64,000 bases of DNA from Rhizobium mongolense USDA 1844. Lineage in GTDB: Bacteria > Pseudomonadota > Alphaproteobacteria > Rhizobiales > Rhizobiaceae. This document shows, piece by piece, positions 55,422-64,000 of this stretch. Both the position numbers and the translations under genes were made by a program. How positions within the stretch are numbered: the stretch's first letter is position 1; every line of letters starts with the position of its first letter. The stretch spans positions 310,001-374,000 of the forward strand of contig NZ_ATTQ01000005.1 of the NCBI RefSeq assembly GCF_000419765.1, written 5' to 3'. Under the pieces are notes generated by a model, which searched no databases, was not told where the DNA came from, and saw only the letters and a list, made by a program, of their open reading frames with translations.

Positions 55422-56795
55422 ATGACTGCGCGCATATTGGTGGTTGATGATATTCCGGCGAATGTGAAGCTGCTCGAAGCGCGGCTTCTCGCGGAATATT
55501 TCGACGTGCTGACGGCGGCGGACGGCTATCAGGCACTGGCGATCTGCGAGCGCAACCAGGTCGATCTCATCCTGCTCGATGTGATGATGCCGGGACTTGA
55601 CGGCTTCGAGGTCTGCGCGCGTCTTAAGGCGAGCGCGAAGACCTCGCATATTCCCGTCGTGATGGTGACGGCGCTGGACCAGCCGGCTGACCGCGTGCGC
55701 GGCTTGAAGGCGGGCGCGGATGATTTCTTGACCAAGCCGGTCAACGACCTGCAGCTCATCTCCCGCGTGAAGAGCCTTCTGCGCCTGAAGACGCTGAGCG
55801 ATGAACTGCGCATCCGCGCCGAAACGGCCGAGACGATGGGGATCGACGATCTGCTCCGTGCCGGCGAAGGGCGCTCGGAAGAGGCCGGACAGATTCTATT
55901 GGTCGACAGCCGCGCCAATTCGCAGGAGCGTATCATCAAGGCGCTGAAGCCGATCGCCGATGTGACGGCCATCTCCGACCCGCAGGCAGCCCTGTTCGAA
56001 GCTGCTGAGAATGCTTTCGAACTCGTGATCGTCAATGCCAATTTCGACGATTACGATCCCCTGCGGCTCTGCTCGCAATTCCGCTCGCTGGAGCGTACCC
56101 GTTTTCTGCCGATCCTGATCATAACGGAGCAGGGCGCTGACGACATGGTCATCCGGGCGCTCGATCTCGGCGTCAACGACTACATCGTCCGTCCGGTCGA
56201 TACGAACGAACTCGTCGCCCGCGGCCTGACGCAGATTCGCCGCAAGCGCTTCAACGACCGCCTGCGCGCCAGCGTCAAGCAGACCATCGAGCTTGCCGTC
56301 ACCGATCCGCTGACGGGTCTCAACAACCGCCGTTACCTCGACAATCATCTCAAGGTTCTCTTCAACCGCTCGATGGCCCGGGGGCGGCCACTATCCGTAC
56401 TGATCACCGACATCGACCGTTTCAAGCAGGTGAACGACACGCACGGCCATGATGCCGGCGACGAAGTGCTCAAGGAATTTGCCAACCGCATCCGCTCGAC
56501 CGTGCGCGGCGCCGATCTCGCCTGCCGCTATGGCGGCGAGGAGTTCGTCGTGGTGATGCCGGATACATCGCCTGAGGTGGCTGCCGCGGTTGCCGAGCGT
56601 CTGCGGGCCTCCGTCGAAAGCATTCCTTTTGGGTTGAAAACGGCAGGGCAGGAGCTGAAAGTCACCGCTTCCTTCGGTATCTCTTCGCGCCTATCCTCGG
56701 TCATCACGCCGGACCAGCTTATGAAGCAGGCCGATCTTGCTCTTTATGAAGCAAAGAACACCGGCAGGAACCGCGTCGTTGCTGCTGCAGCCTGA
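55422..56795 (+). CDS. pleD: Response regulator / diguanylate cyclase PleD
   Basis: This 457-residue protein has two receiver domains and a GGDEF domain. REC1 carries Asp53 in LILLDVMMPGLDG; REC2 (about 160-280) has a degenerate acceptor region (LVIVNANFDDYD) and acts in dimerisation. The GGDEF part has LTDPLTGLNNRRYLD-like sequence, RYGGEEF, and RGAD five residues before it, an intact inhibitory I-site. It makes cyclic di-GMP at the old pole during the swarmer-to-stalked transition in Caulobacter. It lies 18 nt after divK. Confidence 0.97.
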   Translation: MTARILVVDDIPANVKLLEARLLAEYFDVLTAADGYQALAICERNQVDLILLDVMMPGLDGFEVCARLKASAKTSHIPVVMVTALDQPADRVRGLKAGADDFLTKPVNDLQLISRVKSLLRLKTLSDELRIRAETAETMGIDDLLRAGEGRSEEAGQILLVDSRANSQERIIKALKPIADVTAISDPQAALFEAAENAFELVIVNANFDDYDPLRLCSQFRSLERTRFLPILIITEQGADDMVIRALDLGVNDYIVRPVDTNELVARGLTQIRRKRFNDRLRASVKQTIELAVTDPLTGLNNRRYLDNHLKVLFNRSMARGRPLSVLITDIDRFKQVNDTHGHDAGDEVLKEFANRIRSTVRGADLACRYGGEEFVVVMPDTSPEVAAAVAERLRASVESIPFGLKTAGQELKVTASFGISSRLSSVITPDQLMKQADLALYEAKNTGRNRVVAAAA

Positions 56796-56899
56796 CGGCA
56801 ATACTGTCTCAGGACCGGTGCAGGACATCGTTTTCCACCGGAGAACGCCGAATATTACAAATTTGTAATCGTGGCTTTGGCAAAGGACACGCTTCTTTT

Positions 56900-57139
56900 G
56901 TGGAAAAGACGCGGAAATGGATCACAGCCTTCGGTGACCGTCTTAGGGTGCATCTGCTGCGGCGGGAAGAACAAAGGGGCTCTGTTAAAGAATACACGGA
57001 TAGCGGCAGGCCGCTACGCGGGCAGTGCTATTTCCCGAACGGAAATGTTGCGACCTTACGTAACGTCAACATGCGGCAAAGTTACTGCTATGTGCCTATT
57101 GGTTTCTTTGCAAAGCTGGTTCATTTCCTGAGGGCCTAA
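56900..57139 (+). CDS. Doubtful small ORF between pleD and rpmG
   Basis: A GTG start with AAGGAC 12 nt before opens 79 codons (MEKTRKWITAFGDRLRVHLL ... GFFAKLVHFLRA). Composition is basic and soluble. Codon third positions are less GC-biased than those of the neighbours, and an alternative frame overlaps. It may be an old gene or chance; I list it only so it is not lost. Confidence 0.25.
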   Translation: MEKTRKWITAFGDRLRVHLLRREEQRGSVKEYTDSGRPLRGQCYFPNGNVATLRNVNMRQSYCYVPIGFFAKLVHFLRA

Positions 57140-57249
57140 GTCGTTAGGCTGATCTCCACCTGCCCCAAAATTGGACTTTTAACCATAGGAGCAGGCAGGA
57201 ATTTCTCATCATTAAGAATTTGTTGATTTTCTTTCATTTATGCGCAAAT

Positions 57250-57451
57250 TATTGGCTCATAAGAGAAAAGCACTCCCTGTTGAGGAGTCTGCATACCCCA
57301 TGATGCTCAGGTCCGCCGCATCTCCTGGGTCGTGGGGTCCGGTCGGCTAGCTCGCAACTTTTCGCGGTTCCTCGTGCCGCCTTGCCTGCTGGCCGACCCC
57401 CTTTGCCGGAAAAACGCCGTCTTTCCCATCACGGAGAAAGACGGCGTTTTT
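57250..57451 (+). ncRNA. Candidate small RNA upstream of the 57410 terminator
   Basis: A plus-strand intrinsic terminator with no plus-strand gene within 270 nt suggests a short transcript that ends there. The segment 57296-57410 can fold (CCCCATGATG with CGTGGGG; GGTCGGC with GCCGACC). No promoter can be fixed with confidence, so the 5' end is a guess. Confidence 0.3.
57410..57451 (+). terminator. Strong terminator (16-bp stem)
   Basis: AAAAACGCCGTCTTTC and GAAAGACGGCGTTTTT form a perfect 16-bp stem with a 10-nt loop and end in T5. It works in both directions in principle. Confidence 0.9.
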
Positions 57452-57489
57452 GTTTGCGCTGACAGTGGCAAAACACAATCCAGGAATGA

Positions 57490-57522
57490 AAAAAGCGCGC
57501 AGCCAGACGGCGCGCGCTTTTT
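57490..57522 (-). terminator. rpmG terminator
   Basis: On the minus strand AAAAAAGCGCGC and GCGCGCTTTTT form an 11-bp stem ending in a T-run, 21 nt after the rpmG stop. Confidence 0.85.
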
Positions 57523-57542
57523 AAACAACCTGAGATCAAGAT

Positions 57543-57710
57543 TTACTTGATCTTGGTTTCCTTGAACTCGACGTGCTTCTTAGCGACCGGGTCATACTTG
57601 GTCTTCGTCATCTTGTCCGTCATCGTACGGCTGTTCTTCGTCGTGACGTAGAAGAAACCGGTGTCGGCCGTCGACAGCAGCTTTATCTTGATTGTGGTAG
57701 CCTTGGCCAT
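57543..57710 (-). CDS. rpmG: 50S ribosomal protein L33
   Basis: This 55-residue protein, [20 protein letters not shown] then [20 protein letters not shown] and [15 protein letters not shown], is a typical L33 of the cysteine-free (C-) type, so it does not need zinc. It reads on the minus strand with GGCAGGACAACC before the ATG at 57710. Neighbouring genes are not ribosomal. Confidence 0.97.
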   Translation of the reverse strand: MAKATTIKIKLLSTADTGFFYVTTKNSRTMTDKMTKTKYDPVAKKHVEFKETKIK

Positions 57711-57803
57711 GGTTGTCCTGCCTTTACGAAAATGAAAGCCGTGGAAAGCCGGATGGGCTCCACGGCAAATTCTGGCGCGAAACTACGAATCCGGCCCGAA
57801 AAG

Positions 57804-58988
57804 TCAAGCCCGCTTTCGGAGGAAAAGCAGTCTTATGCCCGCCAGCAAGGCATAAAGCCCGAAGAAACAGGCAATCGCATATGCAAAACCATTGTTTCCG
57901 GCAACGTCGATAGCAACTCCGATTGCCTGCGGGCCGGCAACGGTGCCGACGGCATAACAGAAGACGAAGGCGGCATTCGCCGCTGCAAGATCTGAACCTG
58001 TCAGCCGGGAACCGAGGTGGCTGAGGCCGACGGTGTAGAGGCCGGCAACGCAACCGCCCCAGAAAAGCAGGACCCCTGCCATCATGATCCAGCTGTGGGA
58101 CAGCAGCGGAAGCATCAGCGAGCCGATAAGGCCCATGAAGGCCATGGCGGCAAGCAGTGGGCGCTTGTCGGCAATCCGGTCGGAGAGCATTCCGACCGGA
58201 ATTTGAAAGATCACATTGCCGATACCCATCACCGTCAGCAGCAGTGCCGCCTGCGATTCGGTGAAGTTCGCGCGGATTGCATAGATCGGGAACAGTGAAA
58301 GGCCGCCCGCCTCGACCGCGCCGAAAATGAAGACTGCGGCCGTTGCCGTCGGGACCAGGAAGACGTAGCGCATGAAGTGCAGCTCCGGCTTCTCTTCTAG
58401 GATCGGGCTTTCGTGTCGCGCGATAAAGATCGGAATGGCCGCAAGCAGGATCGCGGCTGCGCCAACAAGAAACGGCAGTATGCCGTCGCTGCCGAGAATC
58501 GAGAAGAGCAGGGGGCCCGCTGCGAAACCGAGCGATAGCACTGTCGCGTAGATGCCAAGCACGAAGCCTCGTTTCGTAGGCGGTGAGGCGGCATTGATCC
58601 AGAACTCGGACAGGATGAACAGTGTCGTCGTCGCGCCGTGGAATGCAAAGCGCAAAGGAAACCAAAGCCAGAAATTCTCGGCGTAGTAAAATCCGAGCGA
58701 GCTGAGCGCCGAAATCACCACCGCCCAGAGCATTGTCGGGGCGACCCCGTACTTATGCGCGAGCTTTGTGGTGATCGGGGCGGCAGCCATGGCGGCGATG
58801 CCCGCCATGGCTGTATTCAGGCCGATGAGCGTTGAGGGGATACCGCGCTTTTCCAGGATGATACTGAGAAGCGGAAGTCCGAGGCCGATCGCGATGCCGA
58901 CAGCGGAAATCGACGAGACGGCGGCAACCAGCGACGGCCAATGGATTTCCTCGACATCGCCCGGTGTGCCGTTTCTCGGCTGAGACAT
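57804..58988 (-). CDS. Major facilitator superfamily transporter
   Basis: This 394-residue protein has 12 predicted helices. The loop 2-3 motif region (TTKLAHKYGVAPTM) and the repeat in the second half (QIPVGMLSDRIADKRP, the DR..KR signature) are visible. The start at 58988 (MSQPRNGTPG) has AAGGATGG upstream; the in-frame extension to 59063 is probably not translated. It resembles YcaD-type drug/metabolite efflux permeases. Substrate unknown. Confidence 0.9.
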   Translation of the reverse strand: MSQPRNGTPGDVEEIHWPSLVAAVSSISAVGIAIGLGLPLLSIILEKRGIPSTLIGLNTAMAGIAAMAAAPITTKLAHKYGVAPTMLWAVVISALSSLGFYYAENFWLWFPLRFAFHGATTTLFILSEFWINAASPPTKRGFVLGIYATVLSLGFAAGPLLFSILGSDGILPFLVGAAAILLAAIPIFIARHESPILEEKPELHFMRYVFLVPTATAAVFIFGAVEAGGLSLFPIYAIRANFTESQAALLLTVMGIGNVIFQIPVGMLSDRIADKRPLLAAMAFMGLIGSLMLPLLSHSWIMMAGVLLFWGGCVAGLYTVGLSHLGSRLTGSDLAAANAAFVFCYAVGTVAGPQAIGVAIDVAGNNGFAYAIACFFGLYALLAGIRLLFLRKRA

Positions 58989-59220
58989 GAATCCATCCTT
59001 GAATGACTGAAACGAATCGCCCGTTTTGTGGCACATAGAAAGGCACACGCGTGCCAAATCCAAGTGACGGGCTGTGCTTTACGGAAAGTCCGGTGCCGAT
59101 GGCAATAGATCAAATAATCCAGCTCGTGTTCACTCAGGACTGGCGCTGCAATCCTGCAGCGCCGGCGAGCGTTGCCCACTACACGCGAATTATGTCTGGA
59201 CGGTGAAGGTGCAGGACTGC

Positions 59221-59682
59221 TTACGATGAGCGCCTGCGGCCGGGAATATCGTAGTCGTCGTGATCGTCGTTCTGGTCGCCGAAACCATGCAGGCGAAGCG
59301 CCCATTGCAGGCCGATCACGCCGCCCTTGATCGGCTGGATCGAGACGAGGGCGGTCAGAACGGTGATGGGAGCCCAGATCGCCAGCGTCAGCCAGAGCGG
59401 CAGCGGCCAGATCATGTCGGTCATCATGTAGCCGCCGACCACGACGTGGCCGAGAACGAGGATGACGAGATAGGGCGGCAGGTCATCGGAGCGCTGATGG
59501 TGCATGGCCTCGCCGCAGGCGGCGCAATGGTCGACGGGCTTCAGAAAAGCCCTGAAAAGCTTGCCGCTGCCGCAATGCGGACAACGGTTCAGCATGCCGC
59601 GCATGATGGAGCGGCCGAGCGGACGCTCGGTCTTTCCTGCGTCCCCATAGCGGACCGGCTGTTCGGTGGAGGCAGTGGTCAT
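59221..59682 (-). CDS. DUF983 family membrane protein
   Basis: This 153-residue protein has an N-terminal zinc-ribbon (CPHCGSGKLF and CAACGEAMHH), then DDLPPYLVILVLGHVVVGG and a second hydrophobic segment, the DUF983 pattern. The family is alphaproteobacterial; members are often near rnr and topA, as here. Function unknown. The acidic/basic tail DDHDDYDIPGRRRSS is cytoplasmic. Confidence 0.92.
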   Translation of the reverse strand: MTTASTEQPVRYGDAGKTERPLGRSIMRGMLNRCPHCGSGKLFRAFLKPVDHCAACGEAMHHQRSDDLPPYLVILVLGHVVVGGYMMTDMIWPLPLWLTLAIWAPITVLTALVSIQPIKGGVIGLQWALRLHGFGDQNDDHDDYDIPGRRRSS

Positions 59683-59790
59683 GGTCGTTCCTTTTCGAGC
59701 GTCCCTACACGCATGGAGCGCCGCAATCCGCCTCTTGGCGGAGAAGGGACGCTCCTTTCTTCAAATGCAGAGCATCCCGAAAAGGATGCC

Positions 59791-62163
59791 CTATAGCCGC
59801 CCCCTCGGCGGCCTTGTCCCGGCCATCTTGCGGGCCTGCCGGTTGTCACGGCGGCCTGCCTTGTGGAACGAGCGCACTGCCGTCGGCATGTTGCGTCCTT
59901 CGCTTATCATCTCGAAGCGAAGCGCGCCGGCGAGTGGGATCGCTTCGGCTAGCTTCACGGTGACATCGTCTCCGAGACGGTACCCCAGCCCGGTCCTCTC
60001 ACCCGACAGTGCTTGATGCGCCTCATCGTAGATAAAGTAGTCCGTGCCGAGCGTAGATATAGGTACGAAGCCGTCGGCTCCATAGTCAGGGAGGGCGACA
60101 AATAGTCCCGATTTCGTGACGCCCGATACGCGCGCCTTGAACTCTTCCCCGACACGCGTGCTGAGATGATGGGCGACCAGCCGGTCGACCGTCTCGCGCT
60201 CCGCGGCCATTGCACGGCGCTCGAAGGTGGAGATTTCAGCGGCGATGTCGTCGAGCGCGGCTTCTTCCTCCGGTGTGATGCCGCCTTCGCCGAGACCGAG
60301 CGAGCCGACCAGCGCACGATGAACGATCAGGTCCGCATAGCGGCGGATCGGTGAGGTGAAATGCGCATATTTCATCAGGTTCAGCCCGAAATGGCCGATA
60401 TTTTCCGGGCTGTAGATCGCCTGGCTCTGCGAGCGCAGGACCATCTCGTTGACCATCGTTTGATGCGGCGTGTTCTCGGCTTTTGCCAGGATGCCGTTGA
60501 AGCTGTTCGCCCGCACATTGCCGCCCTTGGCAAGCGAGATGCCGAGCGTTGCCAGAAATTCGCGCAGGATCTCCTGCTTGGCGAGCGTCGGGCCGTCGTG
60601 AATGCGATAGATCAGCACCTGACGCTTCTTCTCGAGCGTTTCGGCCGCGCAGACATTGGCCTGGATCATCATTTCTTCGATGAGCTTGTGCGCGTCGAGC
60701 CTGGGCGGCACAACGACGCGGTCCACCGTGCCGTCCGGTTTCAGCAGGATCTTGCGCTCGGGCATATCGAGTTCGAGCGGCTGGCGCCTGTCACGGCCGC
60801 GCCTTATCACTTCGTAGGCGTGCCAGAGCGGTTTCAGTATCGGTTCCAGCATCGGCCCGGTCTTGTCGTCTGGCTTGCCGTCGATCGCCGCCTGCGCGTT
60901 GCTGTAAGAAAGCTTCGCCGCACTTTTCATCATGATGCGGTGGAACGTATGCCCGGCCTTCCGGCCCTCCTTCGAAAAGACCATGCGCACGGCAAGCGCC
61001 GGTCGGTCGACGCCTTCTTTCAGCGAGCAGAGATCGTTGGAGATGCGCTCCGGCAGCATCGGCACGACGCGATCGGGGAAATAGACCGAATTGCCGCGCT
61101 TCAGCGCTTCGCGGTCGAGTGCCGAATTGGATCTCACATAGTAGGAGACATCGGCGATCGCCACGGTGATGATCACGCCGCCCGGGTTGTCGGGGGAGGG
61201 ATCCGGTTCGGCATAGACCGCGTCGTCGTGATCCTTCGCATCGGCGGGGTCGATGGTGATCAGCGGCACGTCGCGCCAATCCTCGCGATGCGACATCGTC
61301 GCGGGCCTGGCCGCATCGGCTTCGTCGATCACCGGCTGCGGGAAGACATGCGGAATGCCGTGCGCGTGGATCGCGATCATCGAGATCGCCTTTTCCGAGG
61401 CGACGGAACCGACGACCGACAGCACCTTTGCACGCGGCAGGCCGAAGCGTCCGAGGCGCGCGATCTCGACTTCGACGAGGTCGCCGTCCTTGGCGTCGCC
61501 GGTATAGTCCGGATCGATCAGCATTTCTTCGCCGCGCCGTTCGATCGGCAGCAGCCGCCCAGCGCCGCCGGGGGCGGTGCGGAAAACACCCATGGTCGCG
61601 CCGCGGCGCTTGTCGATGATCTTTATGATGCGCGCGGTATAAGCCGGTCCGCCACGGTCAGCGGCCGGGAAAATCTTCGCCACGACGCGGTCGCCCATTC
61701 CGGCAACGGGTGCCTTGCCCTTCCCCTGACGGCCGGCAGGCGACGTCTGGCGGATCGCGACTGCAGGCGCAACGCCTTGATCCTCCGGCCATTCCGCCGG
61801 CCGGCCGATCAGTTCGCCGTCCTTATCGCGTGTGGTAATGTCGAGAACGGTCACAGGCGGCAGTGCGCCCGGCCGGATCAGCGACTTCCGTGTCTTCTGC
61901 AGCATGCCTTCCTGTTCGAGGTCCCGCAGCATGTGCTTGAGTTCGACGCGGCTGTCGCCCTTGAGGCCGAAGGCCTTGGCGAGCTCGCGTTTGGACGCCT
62001 TTTGCGGATGTTCGGCGATGAAGCGCAAAATGACTTCGCGCGACGGCAATGCGCCGTGCACGATGTTCAGCGGTTCGACGGGAGCGGCATCGCGGCTCGC
62101 GCGGCCGATCTTCCCCGGGCGCTTGCCCATGGTCTTCGTTCTTTCGCGCGGATTCCTACTCAC
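59791..62163 (-). CDS. rnr: Ribonuclease R
   Basis: This 790-residue 3'-5' exoribonuclease degrades structured RNA. An N-terminal winged helix (ASKRELAKAFGLKGDSRVELKHML) is followed by cold-shock-like domains, the RNB catalytic domain with DPADAKDHDDAVYAEPD and a C-terminal S1 domain (GEEFKARVSGVTKSGLFVALPDYGADGFVP). It ends in a basic tail. The GTG at 62163 is close to the topA stop; an in-frame ATG at 62130 is an alternative start. It is probably cotranscribed with topA. Confidence 0.96.
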   Translation of the reverse strand: MSRNPRERTKTMGKRPGKIGRASRDAAPVEPLNIVHGALPSREVILRFIAEHPQKASKRELAKAFGLKGDSRVELKHMLRDLEQEGMLQKTRKSLIRPGALPPVTVLDITTRDKDGELIGRPAEWPEDQGVAPAVAIRQTSPAGRQGKGKAPVAGMGDRVVAKIFPAADRGGPAYTARIIKIIDKRRGATMGVFRTAPGGAGRLLPIERRGEEMLIDPDYTGDAKDGDLVEVEIARLGRFGLPRAKVLSVVGSVASEKAISMIAIHAHGIPHVFPQPVIDEADAARPATMSHREDWRDVPLITIDPADAKDHDDAVYAEPDPSPDNPGGVIITVAIADVSYYVRSNSALDREALKRGNSVYFPDRVVPMLPERISNDLCSLKEGVDRPALAVRMVFSKEGRKAGHTFHRIMMKSAAKLSYSNAQAAIDGKPDDKTGPMLEPILKPLWHAYEVIRRGRDRRQPLELDMPERKILLKPDGTVDRVVVPPRLDAHKLIEEMMIQANVCAAETLEKKRQVLIYRIHDGPTLAKQEILREFLATLGISLAKGGNVRANSFNGILAKAENTPHQTMVNEMVLRSQSQAIYSPENIGHFGLNLMKYAHFTSPIRRYADLIVHRALVGSLGLGEGGITPEEEAALDDIAAEISTFERRAMAAERETVDRLVAHHLSTRVGEEFKARVSGVTKSGLFVALPDYGADGFVPISTLGTDYFIYDEAHQALSGERTGLGYRLGDDVTVKLAEAIPLAGALRFEMISEGRNMPTAVRSFHKAGRRDNRQARKMAGTRPPRGRL

Positions 62164-62165
62164 TC

Positions 62166-64000
62166 TCAGCTCTTCTTCGTTTTCGCGGGCGCTTTCGCTT
62201 TCGCAGCGGCTTTAGCCTTGGGCTTGGCGGCGCTTTTCGTCGCCTTGCCTTCGGAAGCGGCAGCCTTTGCCTTCGGTTTTGCTCTGCCCTTGGCCGCCGG
62301 CGCCTTGCTGGCCTTGGCAGCGATCAGCGCCAGCGCCTCCTCGACCGTGATTGCCTGCGGATCCTTGCCCCTTGGCAGCGTGGCGTTCACCTTGCCCCAG
62401 CTCACATAGGGACCATACTTGCCGTCACGAACGGTGATCGCGCCGCCATCCGGATGCTCGCCCAACTCCTTGAGCGCCGCCGGTGTTCCACGTCCGCGGC
62501 CGCCCGGGGCCTTGTTCGCCTTCTCGGCAATCAGCGTTACCGCACGGTTGAGGCCGATCGAAAACACGTCCTCGACGCTTTCCAGATTGGCATAGCCGCC
62601 GTCATGCAGCAGGAATGGCCCGTAGCGCCCGATACCGGAGGAGATCATCTTGCCGGTTTCCGGATGCTTGCCGATGTCGCGCGGCAGCGAGATCAGCGCC
62701 ATCGCCTTTTCGTAGTCGATGTTTTCCGGCTTCCAGCCCTTCGGCAGCGAAGCGCGCTTGGCGTCCTTGCCGTCGCCGCGCTGGATGTAAGGACCGAAGC
62801 GGCCGGAGCGCAGCGTCAGCTCCTCGCCGGTCACCGGATCGGTGCCGAGGTTCTTCGGTTCGTTTTGTGCCCCACCTTCGGCTTCTGCGCCGTTTTCGGA
62901 GGTGAGCTGGCGGGTGTAGTTGCATTCCGGATAGTTCGAGCAGCCGACGAAGGCGCCGTATTTTCCGAGCTTCAGCGACAGGTTGCCGGTACCGCAGACC
63001 TGGCAGATGCGCGGATCGCTCCCGTCCTCCCGCTTCGGGAAGACGAGCGGCGCCAGCTGTTCGTTCAGCGAGTCGAGCACATTGGTGACGCGCAGTTCCT
63101 TTGTATCCTCGATCTGAGAGAAGAAATCCTTCCAGAAATCGCGAAGCACCTGTTTCCAGTTGAGCTCGCCCGCCGAGATCCGGTCGAGCTTCTCTTCCAG
63201 GTCGGCGGTGAAATCGTATTCGACATATTTGGTGAAGAAGCTCTCGAGGAACGCCGTCACCAGCCGTCCTTTGGAATGGGGGATCAGCTTGCGCTTGTCG
63301 ATCGTCACATATTCGCGGTCGCGAAGCGTTGCGAGCGTCGCGGCATAGGTGGAGGGACGGCCGATGCCGAGCTCTTCCATCTTCTTGATCAGCGTCGCTT
63401 CCGAATAGCGCGGCGGCGGTTCGGTGAAATGCTGCGTCGAGTTGATTTTCTGCTTTGCGAGGTTCTCGCGCGCATTGATCTCCGGCAGGCGGCCGCCTTC
63501 GTCGCCTTCGTCGCTCTGTTCGCCGTCTTCCTTCTGGTCGGTGTAAGCCGCAATGAAGCCGTCAAACCGGATGACGGATCCGACGGCGCGCAGGCCGGCC
63601 TTCTGGCCATTGTTGTCAGCAGTGATTTCGGCCGTCGTGCGCTCGATTTCGGCTGAGGCCATCTGGCTCGCGATGCCGCGCTTCCAGATCAGGTCGTAGA
63701 GCTTGATCTGATCGGCATCGAGGAATTTCCGCACGCGGTCAGGCGAACGGTAAAAATCCGTCGGACGGATTGCTTCGTGCGCTTCCTGGGCGTTCTTCGC
63801 CTTGGTGGAATAGAAACGGGCCTTCTCCGGCATGTAGCGCTCGCCGAACTGATCGACGATGGCGCGCCGCGCCGCATCGATCGCTTCGGGTGCCATCTGC
63901 ACGCCATCGGTACGCATATAAGTGATGAGACCGACCGTCTCGCCTCCGATATCAACACCCTCATACAGTCTCTGGGCGATCTGCATCGTGCGTGATGCAG
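62166..64000 (-). CDS. topA: DNA topoisomerase I (partial, 5' end beyond window)
   Basis: Only the C-terminal 611 or so residues are present. The open frame continues past position 64000, so the start is outside. GLITYMRTDGVQM carries the active-site Tyr that attacks DNA. Later parts include the toprim-distal domains (RPSTYAATLATLRDREYV), one zinc ribbon (CQVCGTGNLSLKLGKYGAFVGCSNYPEC) and several topoisomerase C-terminal repeats (SGRFGPYIQRGDGKDAKRAS, RYGPFLLHDGGYANLES). A Lys/Ala-rich tail ends the protein. It relaxes negative supercoils. Confidence 0.96.
   Translation of the reverse strand, partial: ASRTMQIAQRLYEGVDIGGETVGLITYMRTDGVQMAPEAIDAARRAIVDQFGERYMPEKARFYSTKAKNAQEAHEAIRPTDFYRSPDRVRKFLDADQIKLYDLIWKRGIASQMASAEIERTTAEITADNNGQKAGLRAVGSVIRFDGFIAAYTDQKEDGEQSDEGDEGGRLPEINARENLAKQKINSTQHFTEPPPRYSEATLIKKMEELGIGRPSTYAATLATLRDREYVTIDKRKLIPHSKGRLVTAFLESFFTKYVEYDFTADLEEKLDRISAGELNWKQVLRDFWKDFFSQIEDTKELRVTNVLDSLNEQLAPLVFPKREDGSDPRICQVCGTGNLSLKLGKYGAFVGCSNYPECNYTRQLTSENGAEAEGGAQNEPKNLGTDPVTGEELTLRSGRFGPYIQRGDGKDAKRASLPKGWKPENIDYEKAMALISLPRDIGKHPETGKMISSGIGRYGPFLLHDGGYANLESVEDVFSIGLNRAVTLIAEKANKAPGGRGRGTPAALKELGEHPDGGAITVRDGKYGPYVSWGKVNATLPRGKDPQAITVEEALALIAAKASKAPAAKGRAKPKAKAAASEGKATKSAAKPKAKAAAKAKAPAKTKKS

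Larger units (their letters stand above)
56796..57542. other. pleD-rpmG intergenic region with possible transcript
   Basis: This 747-bp stretch has no clear gene. A GTG frame at 56900-57139 is weakly coding-like. Between 57143 and 57409 is an A/T-rich block followed by a GC-rich segment with complementary parts (GGTCCGGTCGGC near 57335 and GCCGACCCCC near 57392). It ends in a strong plus-strand terminator (57410-57451). The second hairpin (57490-57522) belongs to rpmG. Confidence 0.5.

Noticed and set aside
60361..62409. 682-codon plus-strand frame opposite rnr and topA
   Set aside because: It crosses two real genes on the other strand and looks like mirrored codon usage.
1..64000. CRISPR arrays, prophage, integrase or defence genes
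   Set aside because: No regularly spaced repeats, no phage structural, integrase, toxin-antitoxin or nuclease-defence genes could be found in the frames; the only mobile DNA seen is the group II intron and the four-helix insertion.

Overview
The window is a stretch of a high-GC alphaproteobacterial main chromosome, almost certainly Rhizobium or a close relative. The support is the gene order clpP-clpX-lon-hupB, a 14-gene nuo operon with rhizobial accessory genes in it, birA-rnj-mce after nuoN, proS-lolC-lolD-dnaE, the divK-pleD pair, and an FMN-riboswitch-controlled RibN transporter. Most of it is conserved core genome.

Layout. 1-1.6 kb is a graveyard: one small intact ORF, a decayed DUF925 nucleotidyltransferase, a truncated metallopeptidase and short repeats. 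1.6-7 kb holds a cupin, a MarR/SDR divergent pair with a clear palindromic operator, a frameshifted DUF1194 gene, a cytochrome P450 and a membrane diguanylate cyclase. 7.3-12.9 kb is the protein quality-control block clpP, clpX, lon, with sigma-32-like promoters, then hupB. 12.97-14.9 kb is a group II intron placed just past the hupB terminator; its reverse transcriptase has at least four frameshifts. 14.9-20.1 kb carries the FMN riboswitch with ribN, a Pho-box-preceded phytase-like secreted protein, an aldo/keto reductase and a cupin. Two identical tRNA-Asp genes follow.

20.7-37.2 kb encodes complex I, nuoA to nuoN. It is interrupted by a wrecked four-helix-bundle (S23/IVP) gene flanked by inverted repeats between nuoC and nuoD, by a 90-codon exported-protein gene after nuoD, and by a gene after nuoF whose C-terminal domain repeats the C-terminal extension of NuoE. 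birA, rnj, mce and a DUF1467 gene follow. A candidate trans-acting small RNA lies on the minus strand before proS.

41-57.7 kb: proS, the lipoprotein-export pair lolC-lolD, two small minus-strand genes, a 28-codon membrane peptide, dnaE, a HIT protein, an L,D-transpeptidase, dinB, a GNAT protein, a HAD-like protein, a DUF3572 gene, the cell-cycle pair divK-pleD and rpmG. 57.8-64 kb (all minus strand): an MFS transporter, a DUF983 protein, rnr and the 3' part of topA, which runs off the window.

I found no convincing new multi-gene system such as a defence island, CRISPR array, prophage or secretion system. The most interesting leads are the duplicated helix-hairpin-helix-like domain within the nuo operon, the S23-type insertion in that operon, the intron at the hupB terminator, the Pho box before the phytase-like gene, and the non-coding RNA candidates before proS and between pleD and rpmG. 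Names come from motif recognition and gene order, not from database searches.
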